A stretch of 64,000 nt of DNA. Source: Weissella paramesenteroides ATCC 33313. GTDB lineage: Bacteria; Bacillota; Bacilli; Lactobacillales; Lactobacillaceae. Shown one piece after another: positions 28,067-37,094 of the stretch (within the stretch, counting starts at the first letter, position 1; the number at the start of each line of letters is the position of its first letter). Location: the NCBI RefSeq assembly GCF_000160575.1, contig NZ_GG697130.1, positions 1-64,000 of the forward strand, given 5' to 3'. A program made the translations under genes and the position numbers. The notes beneath the pieces are model-generated. The model made no database searches. It was not told where the DNA came from and saw nothing but the letters and a program-made list of their open reading frames with translations.

Positions 28067-29872
28067 TTACTCTTCGGCCATATTTGGTGCCGTTACATCA
28101 GCGTAGACTGGTGCCGTCAACTTTAAATCTCCAATAACTTGTGCCTTAGCAACAGGTGTTGGTGCCTCAGTCATTGGTTCTGTAGCCTTTGAATTCTTAG
28201 GGAATGCAATCACTTCACGAATATTATCTTGACCCGCTAATAACATTGCCAATCGATCAAGTCCCAAAGCAATACCACCCATTGGTGGGAAACCGTATTC
28301 CATTCCTTCCAATAAGAAGCCAAATGCTTCATGAGCTGCTTCTTTTGTAAATCCTAGCGCTGCCAACATTTTTTCTTGAACATCCATTTGATGAATACGG
28401 ATTGACCCAGATCCTAATTCATACCCATTCAAAACCAAATCATAGGATTGTGCATGTGCTTGATGTGCACCTTCAGTCGTTGCCAACAATGGTAAATCTT
28501 CTTCATTTGGCATTGTGAATGGATGATGTGCAGCAATCCAACGATCTTCTTCTGGTTGGTAATCGAATAATGGCCAGTTAACAACCCAAGCAAAAGCCCA
28601 ATTATTTTCATCGATTAATTCAAGTTCTTGTGCTGTTCGACGGCGAAGAGCGTCCAAAGTTGCTGCGACAACATTTGCATTATCCGCCGCAAACAGTAAC
28701 AAATCACCAGACTTGGCATTTGTTGTTTCTAGTAAAGCTGCTTCCTTCGCCTTAAGGAACTTTGCAATTGGTCCAGAAACTCCCTCATCACCAACTTTTA
28801 GCCAGGCAAGTCCTTTTGCACCAAAGCGGGTCACGTATTGTGCCATCTTATCAATATCTTTACGAGAGTAATGATTTGCACCACCTGGCACAACAATGGC
28901 CTTTACCTCGCCACCATTCTTAATTGCATTTGCAAAAACACCAAATTCTGCATCGGCCATCAATGCTGACAAATCTTGAAGCTCCATGCCAAACCGCATA
29001 TCTGGCTTGTCTGTCCCAAAGCGACGCATTGAATCGGCATAATCAAGAACTGGAATAGTTGCTTTATCCAAATAATAGTTCACAGTTCGCTTCATAATAG
29101 CAGCTACCCAATCAGAAACCAAATCCATAATTTCATCTTGGTTCATAAATGACATTTCAACATCTAACTGAGTGAACTCAGGTTGACGATCACCACGTAA
29201 ATCTTCATCACGAAAGGCCCGTGCAACTTGATAGTAACGATCAAAACCAGCACCCATCAATAATTGCTTAAATAACTGTGGTGACTGTGGTAATGCATAA
29301 AACGAACCCGGATAAACACGTGATGGTACCAAATAATCCCGAGCACCTTCAGGAGTAGACTTTGCAAGATATGGTGTTTCGATATCAATAAATCCATTGG
29401 CGTCTAAGAATTCATGCGTAGCTGCCGTTATCTTTGAACGAATCCGTAAATTACGTTGCATTTCAGGACGACGTAAATCTAAATAACGATATTTTAAGCG
29501 CAATTCATCGGAAACATTAATGTCGTCTTCAATATAAAACGGTGTTGTTTTTGATGCTGATAAAATTTTAGCACTTGTTACATGAACTTCAATTTTACCT
29601 GAGTGCAAATGTTCATTAACAGCACCCTCACCACGTGATTTAACATCCCCGACAATTTCGATAACATATTCTGTTCGCATATCTTCAGCGACTTTTAGAG
29701 CTTCTTCACCAAATTCATTTGAAAAAGCCAATTGTACAATCCCCTCACGGTCACGTAAGTCAACGAAAATTAAGCCACCTAAATCACGTCGCTTTTGTAC
29801 CCAGCCTTGGAGCGTTACTGTTTGGTCTAAATATTTTTCATCAATTAGGCCCGCATAATTTGTTCGTTTCAT
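28067..29872 (-). CDS. aspS: Aspartyl-tRNA synthetase
   Basis: AspS charges tRNA-Asp. The 601-residue bacterial-type enzyme has an N-terminal OB anticodon-binding domain starting MKRTNYAG, motif 2 with [18 protein letters not shown] near residue 216, the large GAD insertion (about 290-420), and motif 3 [13 protein letters not shown] near 530. A TTG two codons upstream, right after the hisS stop, is better spaced from AGGAG, so the start is ambiguous between 29878 and 29872. I prefer the conserved ATG. It is the second gene of hisS-aspS under a T-box. Confidence 0.97.
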   Translation of the reverse strand: MKRTNYAGLIDEKYLDQTVTLQGWVQKRRDLGGLIFVDLRDREGIVQLAFSNEFGEEALKVAEDMRTEYVIEIVGDVKSRGEGAVNEHLHSGKIEVHVTSAKILSASKTTPFYIEDDINVSDELRLKYRYLDLRRPEMQRNLRIRSKITAATHEFLDANGFIDIETPYLAKSTPEGARDYLVPSRVYPGSFYALPQSPQLFKQLLMGAGFDRYYQVARAFRDEDLRGDRQPEFTQLDVEMSFMNQDEIMDLVSDWVAAIMKRTVNYYLDKATIPVLDYADSMRRFGTDKPDMRFGMELQDLSALMADAEFGVFANAIKNGGEVKAIVVPGGANHYSRKDIDKMAQYVTRFGAKGLAWLKVGDEGVSGPIAKFLKAKEAALLETTNAKSGDLLLFAADNANVVAATLDALRRRTAQELELIDENNWAFAWVVNWPLFDYQPEEDRWIAAHHPFTMPNEEDLPLLATTEGAHQAHAQSYDLVLNGYELGSGSIRIHQMDVQEKMLAALGFTKEAAHEAFGFLLEGMEYGFPPMGGIALGLDRLAMLLAGQDNIREVIAFPKNSKATEPMTEAPTPVAKAQVIGDLKLTAPVYADVTAPNMAEE

Positions 29873-29878
29873 TATCAA

Positions 29879-31186
29879 CTATTCTCCTTCATTCTCAGGT
29901 GACTCTACATATTCTGGTAAGTTCGTATATAGCTCAGCAAGTTTAACGGCTGTTTCCTTACCTGTTTGCATATTTTTTAAGTTTGCAGATTGTTCTGCCA
30001 ATTCACGTTCACCAATCGTAATCATGTAACGTGCATTTAATCGATTGGCCGTCTTAAATTGTGCTTTTAACTTACGATCTTCATAATCCCTGTCCGCACT
30101 ATAGCCAAACGAACGAATAGCTTGTACCATTTGCATCGCTGCGATGTCAGTATCTTGACCTTGATTAGCCACATAAATATCAAGCTTATTTTCATCTGGT
30201 AGCGGTGCATTTTCAGATTCAAGCAATAACATCAGTCGTTCTAGCCCAATTCCAAAACCGACTCCAGCCATCTCTGGCCCACCAAATTCTGATACTAAGC
30301 CATTGTAACGACCGCCACCAGTAATTGTTGACCACCCATGGCCCAACGCCTTAGCTTTGGTCATAACCTCGAAAATTGTATGGTTGTAATAATCAAGACC
30401 TCGAACAACAGTTGCATCAACTTCATAGTCAATTCCCAAAGCATCTAAATATTGTTGAACTTTCAGCCAGTGTTGTTGTGCATCATCAGATAAATAGTCC
30501 AAAATCGATGGCGCATTAGCAACAATTTCTTGATCCTTGGCATCTTTTGAATCCAAAACACGCAATGGATTCTTTTCCAAACGTTCTTGAGAATCATGCG
30601 ATAACTCTTCAAAATGAGGCTTTAAGAAATCAATCAAAGCTTGACGATAATTTTCGCGAGATTCTTTGTCCCCCAATGAATTCACTTTAACTTTTAAATT
30701 GGCAATTCCTAACGTCTGGAAAAAATCAACAGCCATTGCAATAACTTCGGCATCTAGTGCTGGTGACTCTGATCCTAGTGCTTCGACCCCAATTTGATGG
30801 AATTGGCGCATCCGCCCTGCTTGTGGCCGCTCATAACGGAACATAGGCCCAATATAAAATAGCTTATATGGCTTTGCATGTTCTGGTCCAAATAATTTAT
30901 TCTCAACAAACGCCCGTACAACACCAGCTGTTCCTTCAGGACGCAACGCAATATGGCGGTCACCTTTATCCTTAAAGTCATACATTTCTTTTGTTACAAC
31001 ATCTGAGGTATCTCCAGCAGAACGTGCAAAAATATCAAAATTTTCAAAAATTGGTGTACGAACCTCTGCATATTGATAGTCGCTGAATAATAACCTAGCA
31101 GTTTCTTCTACATAGTGCCACTTAAGAGACTCATTAGGTAGTAAATCAGCGGTCCCCTTTGGCTTTTGAAATAATTGCTTTGCCAT
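29879..31186 (-). CDS. hisS: Histidyl-tRNA synthetase
   Basis: HisS charges tRNA-His. The 435-residue class II enzyme shows the N-terminal [11 protein letters not shown], motif 2 [17 protein letters not shown] near residue 115, histidine-A motif [12 protein letters not shown] near 265, and a C-terminal anticodon-binding domain. The ATG has AGGAGA. It forms an operon with aspS, whose start adjoins its stop codon. Both are controlled by the T-box leader upstream, whose specifier appears to read aspartate rather than histidine. Confidence 0.97.
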   Translation of the reverse strand: MAKQLFQKPKGTADLLPNESLKWHYVEETARLLFSDYQYAEVRTPIFENFDIFARSAGDTSDVVTKEMYDFKDKGDRHIALRPEGTAGVVRAFVENKLFGPEHAKPYKLFYIGPMFRYERPQAGRMRQFHQIGVEALGSESPALDAEVIAMAVDFFQTLGIANLKVKVNSLGDKESRENYRQALIDFLKPHFEELSHDSQERLEKNPLRVLDSKDAKDQEIVANAPSILDYLSDDAQQHWLKVQQYLDALGIDYEVDATVVRGLDYYNHTIFEVMTKAKALGHGWSTITGGGRYNGLVSEFGGPEMAGVGFGIGLERLMLLLESENAPLPDENKLDIYVANQGQDTDIAAMQMVQAIRSFGYSADRDYEDRKLKAQFKTANRLNARYMITIGERELAEQSANLKNMQTGKETAVKLAELYTNLPEYVESPENEGE

Positions 31187-31216
31187 AAAACTTTTCTCCT
31201 ATTCATTTTCAAAAAT

Positions 31217-31430
31217 AAAAAACACCCCCAACGATATCAAACATCGTCAAGGGTGCTAATCACAACAGCACGGTACCACCTTGTTTTTTGGCTAATAGCC
31301 GTAACGTGGCTCTACGCACAAAATTGTGACCTTAAAAGCGTCCCCTCAAAAACAACAACACGGACTTTCACCAATCACCGCTCGCTTTGCTTGTTCTAAA
31401 TGAGTTTTCTTTCTCATTGGTTTTATTTAT
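31217..31430 (-). promoter_or_regulatory. T-box leader of hisS-aspS (specifier read as GAC, Asp)
   Basis: The minus strand carries the T-box sequence AAGGTGGTACCGTG (31269-31282) and an intrinsic terminator with a T6 run (31217-31256). Stem I is recognised by AGCGAGC and GGTGATTGGTG. Aligning the specifier loop with that of the glyQS element, between upper stem ACTCA/TGAG and lower stem GAAAG/CTTTT, gives GG-GAC-G. The specifier would be GAC at 31340-31342, which pairs with tRNA-Asp. The element is certain; the specifier identity is inferred from the fold. Confidence 0.92.
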
Positions 31431-31476
31431 TACATCTCATTATCTTATAGTTCTAAAATGCCGTCAAGTAAACATT

Positions 31477-32361
31477 CTATTGCGCCGTTTTCGTTTGATT
31501 CGTTAAATAATTTTGAATACCAATTGGTATCGCCTTAGCAATTTTTTCTTGATATGCCTTTGATTTAATGTATTTAAAATCATGATTAGAATTCATATAA
31601 CCATTTTCAAGTAAGATTGCTGGCACCGAATTATCACGAATAACTAAGAAATTACCATATTCGACACCTTTATTAAGTAATGGCAATGCTAATTTAGCAT
31701 TGATACTCTTAGCAAGTGCATAAGAACCATTATCTTTATGGTAGTAGTAAGATGTGTACCCTGTTGCTGTATTTGGATCAGGGGATGAATCAAAGTGAAA
31801 TGAAATAAACATATCTGCATGATTATCTTCAGCCACTTTTGGTATCTTAGCCAAATAAACAATTTTATCTGTGTTACGCGTCATAATCACCCGGGCGCCT
31901 GTCTTACGTAATTGTTTGGCAACTCGTTTCGCTAATTGCAATGTATAAGTTTTTTCATATTTGTTATTCGTTGATAGCGAACCAGCATCAGAACCACCAT
32001 GACCTGGATCAAGTACGATTGTCGTTTCTGATAAAGGCGTGACTGACTTTAGTGGTTGTTGTCGATGTAATAGCCATCCTGCAACCCAGCCAGTTGATTC
32101 ATCCTCACGTCGAACTTCATACCAGCCTTCTGACTTTTTTAAAATCTGTAAGTGCTCACCTTTTTTAAGTACTGAAATCGGCGCACTTTCAACACCCTTT
32201 TGCTTTCGCAATGTCAAATTAGGTATTTGTACGGTTATTTGCTGTTTATGCAACAACACAACCGTCAATGAGACCGCAGTCCCAAGCATAACAATCACAA
32301 TTGTTAATGGCACCCAGAATTTCATTAACCAAAGTCGCATTAATTGTACTAACTTTTTCAT
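31477..32361 (-). CDS. N-acetylmuramoyl-L-alanine amidase with SH3b domain
   Basis: The 294-residue protein has one N-terminal membrane anchor (about residues 15-38), an SH3b-like domain (about 42-100, with GWYEVRREDESTGWVAGWLL), and an Amidase_3 catalytic domain. Catalytic features are LDPGHGGSDAG (zinc His), FISFHFDSS (zinc His) and LLENGYMNS (catalytic Glu). It cleaves the MurNAc-L-Ala bond of peptidoglycan outside the cell, probably for daughter-cell separation or turnover. It stands alone upstream of the hisS T-box. Confidence 0.92.
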   Translation of the reverse strand: MKKLVQLMRLWLMKFWVPLTIVIVMLGTAVSLTVVLLHKQQITVQIPNLTLRKQKGVESAPISVLKKGEHLQILKKSEGWYEVRREDESTGWVAGWLLHRQQPLKSVTPLSETTIVLDPGHGGSDAGSLSTNNKYEKTYTLQLAKRVAKQLRKTGARVIMTRNTDKIVYLAKIPKVAEDNHADMFISFHFDSSPDPNTATGYTSYYYHKDNGSYALAKSINAKLALPLLNKGVEYGNFLVIRDNSVPAILLENGYMNSNHDFKYIKSKAYQEKIAKAIPIGIQNYLTNQTKTAQ

Positions 32362-32544
32362 GATCTGACCTCATATTTTGGTTATATATACCAATTAGTT
32401 TACCCTTTTTTATATTAAATAGCGATACAAACAAATAAAAAATGAGGATGCGACAAAAAATAATTTAAAATACTTGATAATGGTATCTGCATCATATAAA
32501 AGCTATCTCCGTAATTATTTAATTTTTTTGAGGGATATTTAAAA

Positions 32545-32584
32545 GCCATCAATCTCCCAGTTTTAAACTGGTCGGATCGACGGC
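32545..32584 (-). terminator. Terminator after the nucleoside deoxyribosyltransferase gene
   Basis: A 10-bp stem (32545-32554 with 32575-32584, two G-U pairs) encloses a second CCAGTTT/AAACTGG stem. It is followed on the minus strand by TTTTAAAT. It lies about 20 bases past the stop. The rest of the gap to the amidase gene (32362-32544) shows nothing I recognise beyond A/T-rich sequence. Confidence 0.7.
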
Positions 32585-32603
32585 CTTAGCAAGTAAGCTA
32601 ATA

Positions 32604-33044
32604 TTAAAAGGTCTTACCTGTCCACTTATTCGCAGGTAATTTATCAAAATCATAAGTCGCAATATCTGCAACATCTGTCACGACGGCATGCGCCGGTGCA
32701 GACATCATCAAATTAATGGCACCTTCTTTTTCCTTCACTAGGATAACCGGTTTCTTAGTTGCTTCTGAATACCCGATTTCCCATGCAGTACCTGGGTCAA
32801 CGTGTTCATTATCATAATCGATAACTGCAACAACTACTTCAGCTGGATCCAAATGATCCTTATCACCTTTATAAATCGCTTCAGCCCATTCTGGAGATCC
32901 AAATTCAAACTCATCATGCACTTCTGTACGTGGACTAAAAAAATCAGAGACTGTTTGATTCTCTGTTAATGCTTTTTCTAAACGCTCAATACGATCAATT
33001 TGTTCATCATCAAAAAATGGACCAGCAAGGTAAACACGCTTCAT
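32604..33044 (-). CDS. ndt: Nucleoside 2-deoxyribosyltransferase
   Basis: The 146-residue enzyme exchanges purine or pyrimidine bases between 2'-deoxynucleosides, a salvage activity common in lactobacilli. It begins VYLAGPFFDDEQ. It carries the acidic catalytic region AVIDYDNEHVDPGTAWEIGYSEA (nucleophile Glu in the EIGY segment, about residue 90). The length fits PDT/NDT-type enzymes (about 150-167). It is a single-gene unit with a GAGGA ribosome site and its own terminator. Confidence 0.92.
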   Translation of the reverse strand: MKRVYLAGPFFDDEQIDRIERLEKALTENQTVSDFFSPRTEVHDEFEFGSPEWAEAIYKGDKDHLDPAEVVVAVIDYDNEHVDPGTAWEIGYSEATKKPVILVKEKEGAINLMMSAPAHAVVTDVADIATYDFDKLPANKWTGKTF

Positions 33045-33173
33045 ATAATTATCCTCTTTTATTATTCATTTCACTATATTCTATCGAATAAACAACGAAC
33101 AATCAATTAAAAATAGTGCATTTTAAGGATAATTTGTGAACAAAAATAGATTTTACCAACATTTTATAAACTT

Positions 33174-34340
33174 TTAATTGCAAACATACTGACGTTGCTC
33201 ATTTTTTTGACCATGAAGGGTAAATTTAGCACCATCATCTTTTATATCAATTACACGATCCTCTGGACCACGTAATTGGTTATTAAATATTTTTTCATAA
33301 TCTGGAATTGATACATATTGCCGATTAGCTAATAATGATTCAATCTGACCAGTTACTAATCCAGAATTAAAATGTGGTTGCAAAGTCAGTGAGTAAAACT
33401 CACCTTCTGCACCAGAACCATACGAGAACATACCAATTCGATCACCAGCTTCAAGCGATTGTGAATTTTCCAATAACGAATACAAACTCAAATATAAAGA
33501 ACCTGTATATAGATTACCAATTCGCTTATTGTAGACACGGCTAGCTTCAAATTCATCTAATAATGCTGCTTGTTGCTCATCATTAGCCTCGGGTAACACG
33601 TCACGCAAGGCTTTTAACCCCATTTTCGTAAATGGCAAATGGAACGCTAACGCTTTAAAATCAGAAATATCACGACCAGATTTTTCCTTATAGCGTTGCC
33701 AAACTGCTTTGAAAAAATCCTGATAAACATTCGATGAATATTTACCATCCACTCTGGCGGTATCAGCATAAATTGGTCGCCAGAAATCCATGATATCACG
33801 TGACAAAAATTGATTATCTTGATTAATTTCAGCAATCATTGGATTAGCAGAAACTAGCATCGCCACAGCACCACCACCTTGAGTTACTTCACCACTGGTT
33901 TGTAGTCCATATCGTGCGATATCTGATGCAACCACAAGTACCTTTTCTTTCGGGTGCAATGTGACATAATCTCTCGCTTGCATTAGTGCAAAAGTTCCTG
34001 CATAACAAGCTTGCTTCAACTCAATCGTTCGGGCATATGGATTGATTCCCAATAACCGTTGTAAATAAACAGCACCCGACTTTGAATTATCAATTCCTGA
34101 TTCAGTCGCAAATAAAATCATCGTAATTTCCTTACGATCTGAAGCCGTCAACATTTCATCAGCAGCATTGGCGGCCATTGTCACAACATCCTGTGTTGCA
34201 GGAATCACGGCTTGCTCTGTTTGACCAATGCCAATTAAATACTTGTTTGGTTCTTCACCACGTGCATTAGCTAATTCAACCATATCAATATACTGATGTG
34301 GTGAAAAGAAACTCATTTTATCAATTCCAATAACTGTCAT
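33174..34340 (-). CDS. mvaS: Hydroxymethylglutaryl-CoA synthase
   Basis: MvaS condenses acetyl-CoA with acetoacetyl-CoA to HMG-CoA, the first committed step of the mevalonate isoprenoid pathway used by Gram-positive cocci and lactobacilli. The 388-residue sequence starts VIGIDKMSFF. It has the catalytic cysteine in ELKQACYAGTFAL (near residue 110), a glutamate in the ATESGID block, and a histidine in LAFHLPFTKMG. Its ATGA start overlaps the coaBC stop, so the two are translationally coupled. Confidence 0.96.
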   Translation of the reverse strand: MTVIGIDKMSFFSPHQYIDMVELANARGEEPNKYLIGIGQTEQAVIPATQDVVTMAANAADEMLTASDRKEITMILFATESGIDNSKSGAVYLQRLLGINPYARTIELKQACYAGTFALMQARDYVTLHPKEKVLVVASDIARYGLQTSGEVTQGGGAVAMLVSANPMIAEINQDNQFLSRDIMDFWRPIYADTARVDGKYSSNVYQDFFKAVWQRYKEKSGRDISDFKALAFHLPFTKMGLKALRDVLPEANDEQQAALLDEFEASRVYNKRIGNLYTGSLYLSLYSLLENSQSLEAGDRIGMFSYGSGAEGEFYSLTLQPHFNSGLVTGQIESLLANRQYVSIPDYEKIFNNQLRGPEDRVIDIKDDGAKFTLHGQKNEQRQYVCN

Positions 34341-35551
34341 TTTTCTACCTGTCCATTGATTGCAATACTAATTTTCTTCATAATTTCACGAGCCAACGTG
34401 ATTTTACTTTGTAAGGGTAACATCTCTGGCTCTTTATCTTTTGTCAAAATTGTGACCTGATTCGTATCATAACCAAACCCAACTTGATCCTTTGATACAT
34501 CATTTGCGATTAACATATCAGCATTCTTCTTTTTTAACTTATTTTGTGCGTAAGTCATCAGGTTCTGTGTTTCAGCAGCAAAGCCCACCAAATACTGTCC
34601 TGTCTTCGCTGAGCCCAACTGAGCCAAAATATCAGGATTTTCAACTAAGGTCAAGTTAAGCTCACCGGAATCTTGTTTTTTTATCTTGTTTTGAGCCGTT
34701 TGTGCCATACGGTAATCCGAAACTGCTGCTGCCATAATGATAACGTCTGCATGCGGTAAAGCCGTAAACATTTGTTCTGACAACTCCTGAGCAGATTGTA
34801 TATGGATAGTCCGTACACCGACTGGGTCCGGTAATTGAGAAGTTGCTGATATTAAGGTAACATCTGCCCCCTGTTCAACTGCTGCACGAGCCAATGCATA
34901 TCCCATTTTACCGGATGAACGATTTGAAATATAACGTACGGGATCAATTGCTTCCACGGTACCACCCGCAGAGATAACGACATGTCTACCCTTTAATTGA
35001 CCGTTTTTTTGGTAAAGTGCAAGTTCACTATACGCTAAAATTTCATTTGGTTCAGGTAACCTGCCTTTTCCAGTATATCCTTCTGCTAATAGACCATCCA
35101 CGGGATCAATAACTATATCACCATCGTCTTTAATTTGTTTTAGATTTCTTTGAATAGCTGGTTGCAAGTACATATTCTCATTCATTGCTGGGACGACAAT
35201 CAGTGGTGAATGCCTTGCAGCCAAAACCGTACTAGCCGCATCATCAGCCACGCCATTCGCTATTTTAGCAATAATGTTTGCGGTCGCTGGGACAACAAAA
35301 AAATAATCTGCCCAATCAGCAAGCGTTATATGATCAATTGATTCTCCAGTCTTCTCCGCAAATAAATCAGTCAGAACTGGTTGATTCGTTAGTACAGCCA
35401 TCGTCTTCGCTGTAATAAATTCTGTTGCGGCAGACGTCATGACAACTTTAACATTCGCATCCATCTTTATTAATAACCGGGCAAATATTGCTGCTTTATA
35501 TGCTGCAACACCACCACTAATGACTAATACAATGTTTTTTTTTGAAAACAT
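34337..35551 (-). CDS. coaBC: Bifunctional phosphopantothenoylcysteine decarboxylase / phosphopantothenate-cysteine ligase
   Basis: CoaBC performs two middle steps of coenzyme A synthesis. Residues 1-175 form the flavin-dependent decarboxylase (SGGVAAYKAA; VPATANIIAKIANGVADD; VPAMNENMY). From about 185 the CTP-dependent ligase follows (VISAGGTVEAIDPVRYISNRSSGKMGYALA). The 404-residue length fits the fused enzyme. It shares an ATGA overlap with mvaS downstream, a link between CoA supply and HMG-CoA formation. The ribosome site is AAGGAG. Confidence 0.96.
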   Translation of the reverse strand: MFSKKNIVLVISGGVAAYKAAIFARLLIKMDANVKVVMTSAATEFITAKTMAVLTNQPVLTDLFAEKTGESIDHITLADWADYFFVVPATANIIAKIANGVADDAASTVLAARHSPLIVVPAMNENMYLQPAIQRNLKQIKDDGDIVIDPVDGLLAEGYTGKGRLPEPNEILAYSELALYQKNGQLKGRHVVISAGGTVEAIDPVRYISNRSSGKMGYALARAAVEQGADVTLISATSQLPDPVGVRTIHIQSAQELSEQMFTALPHADVIIMAAAVSDYRMAQTAQNKIKKQDSGELNLTLVENPDILAQLGSAKTGQYLVGFAAETQNLMTYAQNKLKKKNADMLIANDVSKDQVGFGYDTNQVTILTKDKEPEMLPLQSKITLAREIMKKISIAINGQVEK

Positions 35552-35694
35552 ATGCTGTTCTCCTTAGTTTAAAAAATCCAGATATAATTAGTTTACCATG
35601 AACGACAAGACTTAAATTAAAAACAAATTGCTACCCGTCATTTTAACGAGAACAACCATAAATAGCAATATTCTAGTTTTTTTTAAATAAAGTC

Positions 35695-35723
35695 TTGCAT
35701 CAATTTAATTCATCTGGTATATT
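35695..35723 (+). promoter_or_regulatory. Promoter of the tRNA-Glu pair
   Basis: TTGCAT (35695-35700) and TATATT (35718-35723) are 17 bases apart, about 45 bases upstream of the first tRNA-Glu. Confidence 0.7.
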
Positions 35724-35767
35724 ATTATCTGTTGTTGAAACAGAAACATTCCGATCAACATTTACAT

Positions 35768-35839
35768 GGCTCATTGGTCAAGCGGTTAAGACTCCGGTTT
35801 TTCACACCGGCATCCAGGGTTCGACTCCCTGATGAGCTA
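35768..35839 (+). tRNA. tRNA-Glu (anticodon TTC), copy 1
   Basis: A 72-base cloverleaf. Acceptor stem GGCTCAT/ATGAGCT has an initial G-U. Anticodon stem CCGGT/ACCGG encloses loop TTTTCAC, anticodon TTC. The T-arm is CAGGG TTCGACT CCCTG. Identical to the second copy 30 bases downstream; both should come from one promoter. Confidence 0.96.
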
Positions 35840-35869
35840 TTGGTTTCGACCATCAAACTTCATAATTTT

Positions 35870-35941
35870 GGCTCATTGGTCAAGCGGTTAAGACTCCGGT
35901 TTTTCACACCGGCATCCAGGGTTCGACTCCCTGATGAGCTA
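35870..35941 (+). tRNA. tRNA-Glu (anticodon TTC), copy 2
   Basis: Base-for-base identical to the tRNA-Glu at 35768-35839, a tandem duplication separated by 30 unrelated bases. An intrinsic terminator follows 9 bases after its end. Confidence 0.96.
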
Positions 35942-35950
35942 TTGATGTTA

Positions 35951-35978
35951 CTAGGATACTTGTTATCCTAGTTTTTTT
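35951..35978 (+). terminator. Terminator of the tRNA-Glu pair
   Basis: CTAGGATA pairs with TATCCTAG around a short loop, followed by T7. Confidence 0.85.
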
Positions 35979-35982
35979 GTAC

Positions 35983-36011
35983 TTGAAACATACAAATGAT
36001 ATCGGTATAAT
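35983..36011 (+). promoter_or_regulatory. Promoter of tRNA-Ser
   Basis: TTGAAA (35983-35988) and a perfect TATAAT (36006-36011), 17 bases apart, lie 13 bases upstream of the tRNA-Ser 5' end. Confidence 0.85.
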
Positions 36012-36024
36012 GATTAATTGTGAT

Positions 36025-36113
36025 GGAGCTATGGCAGAGTGGTAATGCAGCGGACTCGAAATCCGCCGAACCGGTGTCGAACCGGCGCACGGGTTCAAAT
36101 CCCGTTGGCTCCT
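36025..36113 (+). tRNA. tRNA-Ser (anticodon CGA)
   Basis: An 89-base class II tRNA. Acceptor stem GGAGCTA/TGGCTCC; anticodon stem GCGGA/TCCGC with loop CTCGAAA, anticodon CGA; a long variable arm with CCGGT/ACCGG; and T-arm CGGG TTCAAAT CCCG. It reads UCG. It has its own promoter and a terminator just downstream. Confidence 0.95.
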
Positions 36114-36136
36114 TAATAGATTTTTAATCAATGATT

Positions 36137-36165
36137 AACACCCTTCTATATGGGGTGTTTTTTTT
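36137..36165 (+). terminator. Terminator of tRNA-Ser
   Basis: AACACCC pairs with GGGTGTT, followed by T8. Confidence 0.85.
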
Positions 36166-36317
36166 ATTCTATTAATTAGCTTTATTCTTCTAAATCGCCA
36201 TAATTCTTTTATCAAAAGTAACTACTAAGCTCTTTTTAAGTTAACAAGCGTAATAATTACTTATTAAATATACTCACATTAAGTAAGGATTTTATCTTAA
36301 AAAAGTTGGAGATAGTA

Positions 36318-37025
36318 ATGAATAAAATTTTTCAACACGGCACCCTTGAATTAATTATGGCTGGTTTATACGATGGTACCCTTACCTTTTCAGAGTTACT
36401 TGAAAATGGTGATACTGGGATTGGCACTACCCACGGTTTAGATGGCGAAGTAACCATTATTGATGGTCATGCCTATCAAACAAAGTCTTCAGGTGAGACC
36501 GTAGAAATTGTCGACTTAAACACCACCACGCCATTCGCATCAGCTCATAAGTCATCAACAAACAGTTTAAAGATCAAGTCGTCTCCATTAACCTTTAATT
36601 TATTAGATGAATTAATTAATCAACAAAAGTTAACTAACTCATTTTTATCAATCAGGGCTCATGGTACGATTAAAAACCTTCAAGTTCGCGTAGCTCCCAA
36701 ACAGAATAAGCCTTACCCAGATTTTAGCACAGTAGCAGCAAGTCAACCGGTATTCAATTACGAAAACGTTACTGGTACATTGGTTGGCGACTTCGGCAAC
36801 GATTTATATACTGGTGTAATGGCTGGTGGCTGGCATATCCATTTCATTAGCGATGATCGAACAATAGGTGGTCATGTGCTATATTTCGATACGGATAACG
36901 TTGATCTAGAAATAGACGTATTCGATACACTAAACTTACATTTGCCAACTAACAATACAGACTTTACTGCACACGATGTTAATTTTGCTGATTTACAGGC
37001 AGCTATCGCCCAAGCCGAAAAATAA
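36318..37025 (+). CDS. budA: Alpha-acetolactate decarboxylase
   Basis: The enzyme converts alpha-acetolactate to acetoin, diverting pyruvate from acid formation and from valine/leucine synthesis. The 235-residue sequence starts with IFQHGTLELIMAGLYDGT. It holds the zinc-binding histidines in GGWHIHFISDDRTIGGHV (about residue 175-192) and the catalytic glutamate/arginine region near residue 60. A TTG four codons earlier lies in the Shine-Dalgarno TTGGAG, so the ATG at 36318 is the start. No acetolactate synthase gene is adjacent. It is a single plus-strand unit that shares a terminator with the convergent aminotransferase. Confidence 0.93.
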   Translation: MNKIFQHGTLELIMAGLYDGTLTFSELLENGDTGIGTTHGLDGEVTIIDGHAYQTKSSGETVEIVDLNTTTPFASAHKSSTNSLKIKSSPLTFNLLDELINQQKLTNSFLSIRAHGTIKNLQVRVAPKQNKPYPDFSTVAASQPVFNYENVTGTLVGDFGNDLYTGVMAGGWHIHFISDDRTIGGHVLYFDTDNVDLEIDVFDTLNLHLPTNNTDFTAHDVNFADLQAAIAQAEK

Positions 37026-37041
37026 CAATTTTATCTAATAC

Positions 37042-37092
37042 AAAACGACGAACCAAGCATCCCCATGTTCATGCTTAGTTCGTCGTTTTTTT
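37042..37092. terminator. Bidirectional terminator between budA and the aminotransferase gene
   Basis: A long stem (AAAACGACGAAC with GTTCGTCGTTTT, plus an inner AAGCAT/ATGCTT) ends in T7 on the plus strand and in a matching run on the other side. It lies between two convergent stop codons. Confidence 0.85.
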
Positions 37093-37094
37093 AG

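Noticed and set aside
35581-35694. Gap before the tRNA-Glu promoter
   Set aside because: Inspected for RNA genes or small ORFs; only A/T-rich sequence consistent with the coaBC promoter region was seen.
35732-35971. 79-codon ORF across the two tRNA-Glu genes
   Set aside because: It is a reading frame through identical tRNA copies, giving a duplicated artefact peptide.
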